5,070 nucleotides of DNA, from assembly GCA_903839795.1 (NCBI GenBank), contig CAIMDR010000693.1:1-5070 (forward strand), written 5' to 3'. Source of the stretch: an uncultured Methylococcaceae bacterium (GTDB lineage: Bacteria > Pseudomonadota > Gammaproteobacteria > Methylococcales > Methylomonadaceae). Below the pieces are notes generated by a model that saw nothing but the letters and a program-made list of their open reading frames with translations, had not been told where the DNA came from and did no database searches. Positions 1 to 5,070 of this stretch are shown piece after piece. Position 1 is the stretch's first letter. Each line of letters opens with the position of its first letter. A program made the position numbers and the translations under genes.

Positions 1-417
1 ATTATGGCCGTCACAGGCATTGATAATGTCTTCCAGACGCGCCTGATCAGCGGCCAGTTTATCAAAATCAGCCTCCGGGTCGGCGTAAGCGGCATAAACG
101 GCATCAAGTTGTGCCAGTGCATTCTTGATTTCTGCGACGGCTTCTTCAACATTACCCCGCACGGTTTTAGCGGGGTCAAGTTGCGGTTCTTGCGGCAGAT
201 AACCGATGTTAATCCCTTTTTGCGGGATTGCTTCGCCTTCGATTTCCTTATCAATGCCCGCCATAATTCTAAGGAGCGTTGATTTACCGGAGCCGTTTAA
301 ACCCAGTACGCCAATTTTTGCGCCAGGAAAAAAAGACAGCGAAATGTCTTTAAGGATGTATTTTTTGGGTGGGACAATTTTGCCAACCCGATTCATTGAA
401 TAGATGTATTGCGCCAT
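1..417 (-). CDS. ettA: EttA, energy-dependent translational throttle protein (ABC-F), N-terminal part
   Basis: ABC-F family ATPase. In Enterobacteria EttA binds the ribosomal E site and gates entry into elongation according to the ATP/ADP ratio. Only the first 139 codons are present; the gene continues past base 1, and the family is about 555 residues long. The protein begins MAQYIYSMNRVGK. It has a Walker A GLNGSGKST at residues 39-47 and a Q-loop in LPQEPQL at 74-80, followed by the charged YADPEADFDKLAADQ stretch at about 111-125. All of these match E. coli EttA almost position by position, which sets it apart from the paralogues Uup, YheS and YbiT. The ATG at 415-417 matches the family N-terminus; the upstream SD is weak (TAAAGA, 4 nt from the ATG). 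It is divergent from the ter genes and functionally unrelated, so it serves as a conserved chromosomal flank. The signature motif and second ABC domain lie outside the window. Confidence 0.95.
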   Translation of the reverse strand, partial: MAQYIYSMNRVGKIVPPKKYILKDISLSFFPGAKIGVLGLNGSGKSTLLRIMAGIDKEIEGEAIPQKGINIGYLPQEPQLDPAKTVRGNVEEAVAEIKNALAQLDAVYAAYADPEADFDKLAADQARLEDIINACDGHN

Positions 418-514
418 AGTCTTTAGTCAATCAGTTTAAGGTGGGTAGAGATTACCAGAAATAGGCGGTTTAGGTCACGCGATGTTGCTTGTTATTCCCT
501 GATTAATTAAGTTA

Positions 515-616
515 AGGAGCGTGCATGAAATAACTTGACCATTTATACCCCCTCACCCCAGCCCTCTCCCGGTGGGAGAGGGAGCAAGATGCCGACGTTA
601 TTTCATGCACACTCCT
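515..616. mobile_element. MITE-like element, 102 bp, with 22 bp imperfect terminal inverted repeats
   Basis: The left end (515-536) and right end (595-616) are inverted repeats, reading AGGAG-C/T-GTGCATGAAATAAC-T/G-T, with 20 of 22 positions matching. Inside is a perfect 9 bp hairpin: CCCTCTCCC at 562-570, loop GGT, GGGAGAGGG at 574-582, preceded by a CCCTCACCCCAG tract. No coding capacity is present. Terminal inverted repeats, small size and intergenic position are typical of non-autonomous miniature transposable elements. C-rich/G-rich hairpins of this style are frequent intergenic repeats in Gammaproteobacteria. No clear target-site duplication was found; AAGTT occurs on both sides (509-513 and 623-627) but is not flush with both ends. 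The hairpin lacks a following T-run on either strand, so it is not a standard terminator. Identity as a mobile repeat depends on genome copy number. Confidence 0.55.
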
Positions 617-753
617 AAGCGCAAGTTGTTTAAAAAACTGGAGTGCAATCGTTTCGGCTATTGCCTGTAAAAACAGCTAAAGCGGTTTTAATCCCGTTGT
701 CTGCTTAACTTAACGGCATTGGGTATGAGCCCTATTATTGGACAGCGTTCTAG

Positions 754-909
754 GCAATCAAGGGTTTAGCGGTTATTATATGGCGTTACGCATATCAATT
801 TTTACAGCCATTTATTGACCTGATCGGCGTAATCTTTATTGGTTTGTTTGCTTTCCCGGTCTTTATAGTCGTGTGGTTTGGCGGCTTTGGCGAGGCAGTC
901 GGGTATTAA
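754..909 (+). pseudogene. Hydrophobic open frame without a start codon (possible remnant or small membrane peptide)
   Basis: Between an in-frame TAG (751-753) and TAA (907-909) lie 51 sense codons with a strongly hydrophobic middle and end, including IDLIGVIFIGLFAFPVFIVV, ending GGFGEAVGY. The profile resembles one transmembrane helix followed by a short polar tail. There is no ATG or GTG early in the frame; only CTG (820), TTG (844) or non-standard starts are available, and no good SD precedes them. The stretch immediately upstream in the same frame is broken by TAG and TAA. It may be the degraded end of a membrane-protein gene, or simply T-rich DNA that reads as hydrophobic. No family was recognised. 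Confidence 0.2.
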
Positions 910-934
910 TAGTTAACCAATCATTTTATATAAC
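906..934 (+). promoter_or_regulatory. Putative sigma70-type promoter of terD
   Basis: TTAATA (906-911) is a moderate -35 match, and TATAAC (929-934) matches the -10 consensus at 5 of 6 positions, with a 17 bp spacer. Transcription would start near 941, giving a leader of under 20 nt before the terD ATG at 958. The region is AT-rich, so alternative -10 boxes are possible. Confidence 0.4.
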
Positions 935-946
935 TTTAATAATAAC

Positions 947-951
947 AGGAG
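947..951 (+). promoter_or_regulatory. Ribosome binding site of terD
   Basis: AGGAG sits 6 nt before the ATG at 958. This is a strong SD with good spacing and fixes the terD start, which also matches the family N-terminus (MAxSLxKGGNV). Confidence 0.8.
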
Positions 952-957
952 ACACTC

Positions 958-1533
958 ATGGCAATATCACTTAGTAAAGGCGGTAACGTTAATCTTAGCA
1001 AAGAAGCGCCGGGATTAAATAAAATCGTGGTGGGTTTAGGTTGGGATGCTCGCGCTACTGATGGCGCGGCATTTGACCTGGATGCCAGTGCGTTTTTGGT
1101 AAAGCTGGATGGCAAAGTCAGATCCGATAGCGATTTTTGTTTTTATAATAATAAAGTGGTTGGCGATGGTGCGGTTCAGCACACCGGTGATAACACAACG
1201 GGCGCTGGCGATGGCGACGATGAAACCGTTAAGGTTGAATTGTCCAAAATACCCACTGACTTGGACAAGGTTGTTTTCGCTGTGACTATTCATGAAGCTG
1301 ACACCCGTAAACAAAATTTTGGCCAAGTAAATCACGCCTATATTCGTGTGGTTAATGAAGACGGCGGCCAGGAAATTGCCCGTTATGATTTAAGCGAAGA
1401 TGCTTCAATTGAAACAGCGATGATCTTCGGGGAAATATACCGGGTAGGCGCAGATTGGAAATTTAAAGCCGTTGGACAAGGTTTTGCTGGCGGTCTTGGG
1501 CCTTTGGCGTCCTCTTTTGGCGTTAGTGTTTAA
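958..1533 (+). CDS. terD: TerD/TerE-type tellurium-resistance and stress protein
   Basis: TerD-domain protein of 191 residues; the E. coli/Serratia plasmid homologues TerD and TerE are 192 and 191. The family is cytoplasmic, binds Ca2+ and is tied to resistance to tellurite, some phages and pore-forming colicins, but its exact biochemistry is unsettled. Visible motifs: [15 protein letters not shown] at 4-18, GLGWDAR at 26-32, FDLDAS at 39-44, the acidic HTGDN at 75-79 with GDGDDE at 84-89 (Ca2+-site residues), RYDLSEDAS at 142-150, and [14 protein letters not shown] at 167-180. It mixes TerD-like (SAFL, GKVRSD) and TerE-like (KQNFG) features, so the D/E choice is not firm. It has its own promoter-like sequence and strong RBS. 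It is first gene of the plus-strand series and is followed by a 151 bp gap containing a structured repeat. Confidence 0.93.
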   Translation: MAISLSKGGNVNLSKEAPGLNKIVVGLGWDARATDGAAFDLDASAFLVKLDGKVRSDSDFCFYNNKVVGDGAVQHTGDNTTGAGDGDDETVKVELSKIPTDLDKVVFAVTIHEADTRKQNFGQVNHAYIRVVNEDGGQEIARYDLSEDASIETAMIFGEIYRVGADWKFKAVGQGFAGGLGPLASSFGVSV

Positions 1534-1588
1534 ACCCGCTTATTCTTTTCAGCCCTTCTCAATGTTTCCGGGCTATCCAAGCCGCAAT

Positions 1589-1644
1589 CCTGCCGGCGCT
1601 CTTTGAGCGAATCAAACCGTTTTTGGCGGATTTTGTCCGGCAGG
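1589..1644 (+). repeat. Structured intergenic inverted repeat (three-way-junction fold)
   Basis: A perfect 8 bp outer stem, CCTGCCGG (1589-1596) with CCGGCAGG (1637-1644), encloses two further hairpins. The first is CGCTC-TTT-GAGCG (1597-1609), stacked directly on the outer stem. The second is CAAACCG (1613-1619) pairing with CGG (1627-1629) and TTTG (1632-1635) across a 2 nt bulge. Together they predict a compact three-arm fold in the transcript between terD and the next gene. No T-run follows, so it is not a typical intrinsic terminator. It could be a dispersed palindromic repeat, an RNA-processing or stability element, or an attenuator; the sequence alone does not decide. Just upstream there is a weaker 5 bp stem (AGCCC 1551-1555 with GGGCT 1570-1574). 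Confidence 0.45.
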
Positions 1645-1684
1645 TGAGGGCGCTTTTCAACTTAATTTAAGAGTATTCATATTT

Positions 1685-2278
1685 ATGGCTATTAATTTAC
1701 AAAAAGGACAAAAAATCTCGTTATCCAAAGAATCGGGTGGCGTGTTAAGCAAGGTTGTTATGGGCTTGGGTTGGGATGCCAAAAAAGCCAGCGTAGGTTT
1801 ATTGAAAGGGATGTTTGGCGGTGGCAGCAGCAGTGCAATTGATTTGGATGCGTCTTGTGTATTATTCAACGAACAGAATGTAGTGGTTGATACTGTTTAT
1901 TTTGGACAATTAAAAAGTCGCGATGGCAGTATTGTGCATACCGGCGATAATCGCACCGGCGATGGTGACGGTGATGATGAACAAATTGTTGTTGATTTGG
2001 ATAAGATTCCCGAGTCGGTTAAATCTTTGGTGTTTACGGTCAGTTCTTATACCGGACAAACGTTTGATACCGTTGAAAATGCGTATTGCCGCATCGTTGA
2101 TAACAGCAATAAAAATGAAATTGCCCGCTATACCTTAAGTGCCCAAGGTTCGCATACGGCACAAATTATGACCAAGCTGTATCGTCATAACGGTGAATGG
2201 AAAATGCACGCGATTGGTGAAAATGGAACCGGTCGGACCATAGCTGATATGTTGCCGCAAATTGTCGTTCATTTGTAA
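1685..2278 (+). CDS. terZ: TerZ-type TerD-family stress protein
   Basis: A second TerD-domain protein, 197 residues (E. coli TerZ is about 193). Motifs in order: KGQKISLSKES at 7-17; GLGWDAK at 27-33; a glycine-rich insertion LLKGMFGGGSSS at 39-50, characteristic of the TerZ subgroup; IDLDAS at 52-57; HTGDNRTG at 85-92 running into the acidic GDGDDE at 94-99 (Ca2+-binding region); SYTGQTFDTVENAYCR at 121-136; SHTAQ at 156-160; and GRTIADM at 183-189, which mirrors GRTIDDM of TerZ. Family role: Ca2+-binding component of the ter stress response, probably assembling with other Ter proteins. The ATG at 1685 fits the family N-terminus, but its SD is weak and distant (AAGAG at 1669-1673, 11 nt away). 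The stop codon overlaps the next gene's start in TAATG, so the two are probably translationally coupled. Confidence 0.92.
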   Translation: MAINLQKGQKISLSKESGGVLSKVVMGLGWDAKKASVGLLKGMFGGGSSSAIDLDASCVLFNEQNVVVDTVYFGQLKSRDGSIVHTGDNRTGDGDGDDEQIVVDLDKIPESVKSLVFTVSSYTGQTFDTVENAYCRIVDNSNKNEIARYTLSAQGSHTAQIMTKLYRHNGEWKMHAIGENGTGRTIADMLPQIVVHL

Positions 2279-3297
2279 TGAGAATTTGGTTTAATCAAAC
2301 ATTTTCAACCATTAGTGCCGTTTTTAGAGATCTTCGTCAGTCAGTTCCGACTGGCGAAGTTACTTTGGTTTGTACGCACTCGCTCGCAACGGCATCGGCT
2401 TTTTTAGCCGCTGACGAAAGTTATCTTGAGCCCACCGGGCTAACCGGGCAAGCCTATCTTGAATGGTGTGTTGAGTTTTGTCATCAGCATAACATCAGCT
2501 TGTTTTGGCCCGGCAAAGAAGCCGCACTCATCAGCAAACATCATGTATTGTTTCAGTCGATTGGCGTTCAGGTATTGTCTGTTGCCGATTATGACACACT
2601 CACTTTGCTGCATAACAAAGCCGATTTTTACGCCGATTTAAGTCCCGATGTCGCTCAAATCATGGATTTTATCGCCGTCAATAACCCTGATGAGTTTGAC
2701 CGTGCGGTGACAAGCTTATCGGAAAAACATGAAAGCCTGTGCGTTAAACCCGCTGTGTCCGTATTTGGTTTGGGCTTTCGGGTTTTAGATACCAAGCGTG
2801 ATAGCATTACCCAATTACTCAAGGGTGTTGAATACCAAATTCCGTTGCAAGAGTTGCGGCACGGTATGTCCAACACGCCGCAATTTGATACGCTGTTGGT
2901 TATGGAGCATTTGGGCGGTCATGAGTGGAGCGTCGATTGTGCCGGACGACACGGTGAATTACTGTGCGCCGTACAGAGGAAAAAACCGTTGTTGGCGGGG
3001 CTGGGACAAACTATCGATAATAACGCCGAAATACAAGGCATGGTCACCCGCTTAACCAGTCATTACCGGCTTAACGGATTATTTAACATCCAGTTTAAAG
3101 ACGGTGTGAATGGCCCTCGTTTACTGGAGATCAACCCGCGTCCTTCCGGCGGTTTTGGTATGGCCTGTTTATCCGGTGCGCATTTGGCTTATATCGCCTT
3201 GCAGAGCATTAAAGGCAAAACCATCAGGCAACCGGTTATTCAGTATGGGCTTAAGGTGACGGAGATTAATACGCCGGTGGTTTTGCAGGATTTGTAA
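2278..3297 (+). CDS. ATP-grasp ligase of a ter-type gene cluster
   Basis: ATP-grasp protein of 339 residues. ATP-grasp enzymes usually activate a carboxylate as acyl phosphate and join it to an amine or thiol; the substrate here is unknown. Residues 1-110 look like the N-terminal pre-ATP-grasp region. Then come VKPAVSVFGLGF at 156-167 (ATP-binding lysine K157 and a small flexible loop, less glycine-rich than usual), LLVMEHLGGHEWSVD at 206-220 (hinge and acidic residues E210, E216), NIQF at 270-273, and the metal-binding LEINPRPSGGFG at 283-294 (E284, N286). ATP-grasp genes recur in ter clusters, where comparative genomics (Anantharaman, Iyer and Aravind, 2012) proposed synthesis of a nucleoside-like metabolite. 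The ATG lies in a TAATG overlap with terZ and has no SD of its own, indicating coupled translation. Composition matches the ter genes (two sampled 60 bp lines gave 43 and 48 % GC). Confidence 0.85.
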   Translation: MRIWFNQTFSTISAVFRDLRQSVPTGEVTLVCTHSLATASAFLAADESYLEPTGLTGQAYLEWCVEFCHQHNISLFWPGKEAALISKHHVLFQSIGVQVLSVADYDTLTLLHNKADFYADLSPDVAQIMDFIAVNNPDEFDRAVTSLSEKHESLCVKPAVSVFGLGFRVLDTKRDSITQLLKGVEYQIPLQELRHGMSNTPQFDTLLVMEHLGGHEWSVDCAGRHGELLCAVQRKKPLLAGLGQTIDNNAEIQGMVTRLTSHYRLNGLFNIQFKDGVNGPRLLEINPRPSGGFGMACLSGAHLAYIALQSIKGKTIRQPVIQYGLKVTEINTPVVLQDL

Positions 3298-3323
3298 TGC
3301 CATTTAAATTTAAACGGGGATAA
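3297..3323 (+). other. Eight-codon mini-ORF in TAATG overlap with the ATP-grasp stop
   Basis: The ATP-grasp stop codon overlaps an ATG (TAATG, 3295-3299) that opens the short frame MPFKFKRG and stops at 3321-3323, 4 nt before the ATPase start. It contains a perfect 12 bp palindrome TTTAAATTTAAA (3303-3314), and the SD of the ATPase (GGGGA) lies inside it. It may be the remaining start of an older downstream ter-cluster gene displaced by the ATPase cassette, a coupling relay that brings ribosomes to the next start, or chance. Its expression is not shown. Confidence 0.25.
3316..3320 (+). promoter_or_regulatory. Ribosome binding site of the AAA ATPase gene
   Basis: GGGGA ends 7 nt before the ATG at 3328. 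This is a reasonable SD with normal spacing, so the ATPase can be initiated independently of the upstream genes. It supports ATG 3328 as the start. Confidence 0.65.
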
Positions 3324-3327
3324 AAAC

Positions 3328-4629
3328 ATGTTAATCAGTATCAAAATCGAAAAATTATTTGATATTTTCGATTACAACCTAGAGTTTAAAGAAGAAGGTA
3401 TTACCATTTTAACCGGGCCGAATGGCTACGGAAAAACAACGATATTGAAAATACTGGATGCGCTGGCTACGCAAAATGGCTTTTTTTTCGTTCGCTTATT
3501 GTTTGAGAAGATTGTTTTAAGATTATCTGATGGCAACACGATAACTTTGGAGAAAAAAGGTAATAGTGAGATTTTGATAACTACGAATAATTCAAAACCC
3601 GTTCGTTGGAATAGTAGAGCCATAGGTAAGAGCCTAAGAAATATACCTTTTTTTCATCAGATTGACGAAAATAGCTGGGTAGATCGGCGTACCGATGAAA
3701 TTTACAATACGGAAACCCTATCACAGAAAATAAGGTTCGAACTTCCAGATCTTGCTGATGAGTTGAATGCAAGGATGTTTCCCAAATTTCCCAGAATTCC
3801 TGTCGTGTATTTTATTCGTGAACAGCGATTATTGCGCCCTGTACCTGAAACTAGAATAGAGCCAAGACAAAGAAATCTTTTTGAATTGCACTGGGACAAA
3901 GAAATCAGTGCATTTAGTAAAACTATTGAAGAATATGCCAAAGAACTTCGAGATTCTATTAAAGAAACCTTGGCGAAATCATCACAGATTACTCAAGAAC
4001 TTGACAGCAGTTTTCCGCGTCGTCTTTTCGATCAACAACAAGATATTTCCGAAGACGAATTTAATGAGCGCTTCTATAAAGTTAAGGAAATACAAAAAGC
4101 ATTGAGTGAATATGGTCTTTCTGACATAAAAGAAGACAGTCATCCAACTTACAAATTGGAAAATGCCAAGGCTCTTTATGTCTATATTAATGACGCTGAG
4201 AAGAAACTTGCAATTTTTTCCGATCTTCTTGGCAAGCTAAAAGCTTTTACTGACATATTGAACGAACGCCGATTTACTTTTAAGCGTATAGATATTTCCA
4301 AGGAAGATGGTTTTAAATTCAGTACCAGTAAAGAAAAATCCTTGGCTTTGGGGGATTTATCATCCGGTGAGCAACAAGAAGTTGTATTACTGTACGAGTT
4401 ATTGTTTAAGGTTAAACCTGGAACACTCGTGTTGATTGATGAGCCAGAACTTTCCTTGCATGTTGTTTGGCAAAAGCAGTTTCTTGACGATCTGTTAAAA
4501 ATTATTGAGCTACAAAAAATCAACGTGATTATTGCTACGCATTCTCCGCAAATTATCAATAACCATTGGAATTTGACCGTTGATTTAGAAGAAAACTTTC
4601 AAGAGAAGAATAAAGAGAAGAATATTTAA
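3328..4629 (+). CDS. SMC/ABC-type AAA ATPase, AriA-like subunit of a PARIS-like defence system
   Basis: ATPase of 433 residues with an ABC/SMC-type head split by a long insert (AAA_15/AAA_21 class). The N-terminus MLISIKIEKLFDIFDYNLEF is typical of RecF/OLD-like ATPases. Motifs: Walker A GPNGYGKTT at 30-38, signature LSSGEQQ at 344-350, Walker B LVLIDEPELSLH at 367-378 (D371, E372), and H-loop ATHSPQII at 403-410 (H405). Residues about 190-315 are charged and mostly helical, possibly coiled coil. No nuclease domain is visible, so activity probably resides in the partner gene. That gene starts in a TAATG overlap and encodes DUF4435; this pairing defines PARIS, where AriA forms a scaffold that holds and releases AriB. 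Sampled lines gave 28-42 % GC, lower than the ter genes, and A-ending codons are frequent, suggesting separate acquisition. Other ATPase-plus-TOPRIM systems remain possible, so no symbol is given. Confidence 0.85.
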   Translation: MLISIKIEKLFDIFDYNLEFKEEGITILTGPNGYGKTTILKILDALATQNGFFFVRLLFEKIVLRLSDGNTITLEKKGNSEILITTNNSKPVRWNSRAIGKSLRNIPFFHQIDENSWVDRRTDEIYNTETLSQKIRFELPDLADELNARMFPKFPRIPVVYFIREQRLLRPVPETRIEPRQRNLFELHWDKEISAFSKTIEEYAKELRDSIKETLAKSSQITQELDSSFPRRLFDQQQDISEDEFNERFYKVKEIQKALSEYGLSDIKEDSHPTYKLENAKALYVYINDAEKKLAIFSDLLGKLKAFTDILNERRFTFKRIDISKEDGFKFSTSKEKSLALGDLSSGEQQEVVLLYELLFKVKPGTLVLIDEPELSLHVVWQKQFLDDLLKIIELQKINVIIATHSPQIINNHWNLTVDLEENFQEKNKEKNI

Positions 4630-5070
4630 TGCGGAAGTATTTAGATGAAAACTCAACCATCAATACTATTCGTCTTGAACTTCGTCATCCCATAGGGAAA
4701 AATTATCTTTGGATTTTAGTCGAAGGTGAAACCGACCAAAAGCTCTATGCAAAATTGATTAATGGCGGCAATACAAAAATTGAAATGGTGCATGGTGGTG
4801 TTGAAAAATTACGCAAGACTCTATCCATACTGATTTTAGAAACCAACCAAGTTCTCGGCATACGCGATGCTGATTTTCTGCATTTAGATAACAAACAGGA
4901 AACGATAAATTGTCTGTTTTTAACCGATGCTCATGATGGGGAAATGATGCTGTTATCTTGTGATGCCGCTTTTGAATCCATTGTGGCTGAATATCTCCCG
5001 GATAAACGTGTCGACTTTAAAAACTTTCGACATACGCTTTTAGCTTCTTTGGAATTTCTAAGTGGAAGTC
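4629..5070 (+). CDS. DUF4435 TOPRIM-like protein, AriB-like effector (3' end outside window)
   Basis: Partial gene of 147 codons, open to the window end. It starts at the ATG in TAATG (4627-4631) overlapping the ATPase stop, so translation is probably coupled and the two products made in step. The protein begins MRKYLDENSTINTIRLELRH. It shows a TOPRIM-like first motif, ILVEGETDQKLY at 29-40 (E32, D36), a second acidic motif GIRDADF at 77-83 (D80, D82), and LFLTDAHDGEMMLLS at 96-110, which is typical of DUF4435. In PARIS the DUF4435 protein AriB is the toxic effector; after release from AriA it acts as a tRNA-cleaving nuclease, and a glutamate in its first acidic motif is needed. The same key residues appear here, so an active effector is inferred. 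Roughly half of an AriB-sized protein is visible; the rest, including any C-terminal domain, cannot be judged. Confidence 0.83.
   Translation, partial: MRKYLDENSTINTIRLELRHPIGKNYLWILVEGETDQKLYAKLINGGNTKIEMVHGGVEKLRKTLSILILETNQVLGIRDADFLHLDNKQETINCLFLTDAHDGEMMLLSCDAAFESIVAEYLPDKRVDFKNFRHTLLASLEFLSGS

Larger units (their letters stand above)
418..957. other. Divergent intergenic region between ettA and terD (540 bp)
   Basis: This gap separates ettA (minus) from terD (plus) and should carry both promoters. Contents: a MITE-like inverted-repeat element at 515-616, an open but start-less hydrophobic frame at 754-909, and a promoter-like pair plus RBS for terD at 906-951. No convincing ettA promoter was found between 418 and 514; the best minus-strand candidates match the consensus poorly. 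A perfect 10 bp inverted repeat (TTAAGTTAAG at 507-516, complement at 704-713) is AT-rich and may be chance. No tRNA, no known riboswitch pattern and no intrinsic terminator with a T-run was recognised. The only ATG-started frames seen are very short (for example 12 codons from 780 and 14 codons from 725). Confidence 0.7.

Noticed and set aside
4..403. Plus-strand open frames over the left edge (starting at 4 and 206)
   Set aside because: They are antisense to ettA, whose protein matches its family along the whole 139 codons; the plus-strand translations resemble nothing.
562..582. GC-rich 9 bp hairpin as a rho-independent terminator
   Set aside because: No T-run follows on either strand, and no gene converges on it; it fits better as the core of the inverted-repeat element.
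624..639. Imperfect palindrome AGTTGTTTAAAAAACT as an operator
   Set aside because: A/T-rich with one mismatch, far from any predicted promoter element; no supporting signal.
507..713. Perfect 10 bp inverted repeat (TTAAGTTAAG and its complement) as element ends
   Set aside because: Short, AT-rich and low-complexity, with no matching flanks; likely chance, and the 515-616 repeats explain the region better.
725..769. Small ATG-started frame MSPIIGQRSRQSRV
   Set aside because: Only 14 codons, with no SD and no context supporting expression.
1036..1335. Minus-strand open frame of 99 codons inside terD
   Set aside because: Shadow of terD, whose family match covers the full length on the plus strand; no RBS and no recognisable domain.
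4182..4559. Minus-strand open frame of 125 codons inside the ATPase gene
   Set aside because: It lies opposite the signature, Walker B and H-loop coding region; the cysteine- and serine-rich translation is typical of an antisense shadow.

Overview
The window looks like a gammaproteobacterial chromosome segment. The partial EttA encoded at the left edge is close, residue for residue, to the enterobacterial protein. The two TerD-family proteins resemble TerD/TerE and TerZ of the classical tellurite-resistance clusters. Base composition is moderate (mid-40s % GC by eye in the ter genes). A short inverted-repeat element in the first intergenic region carries a C-rich/G-rich hairpin of a kind common in gammaproteobacterial intergenic repeats. 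The genus cannot be fixed from this sequence.

Layout: (1) 1-417, minus strand: first 139 codons of ettA, a conserved ABC-F ribosome factor, cut by the window edge. (2) 418-957: 540 bp divergent intergenic region. It holds a 102 bp MITE-like element with 22 bp imperfect terminal inverted repeats (515-616), a hydrophobic open frame with no usable start (754-909), and a likely promoter and strong RBS for the next gene. (3) 958-3297, plus strand: a small ter module made of a TerD/TerE-type protein, a TerZ-type protein and an ATP-grasp ligase. The last two genes overlap at TAATG. A 56 bp structured inverted repeat lies between the two ter genes. (4) 3328 to the right edge, plus strand: an SMC/ABC-type AAA ATPase, then a DUF4435 TOPRIM-like protein that starts in a second TAATG overlap and runs off the end.

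The last pair has the gene order and domain content of the anti-phage system PARIS (AriA ATPase plus AriB DUF4435/TOPRIM effector). In that family the ATPase holds the effector inactive until a phage anti-restriction protein is sensed. The ter genes belong to a Ca2+-binding stress-response family long associated with tellurite, colicin and phage resistance, and the ATP-grasp enzyme fits the metabolite-synthesis branch of ter systems. All five plus-strand genes could be read as one unit. However, the ATPase/effector pair is clearly more AT-rich than the ter genes, which suggests that a separate defence cassette was placed directly behind the ter module.
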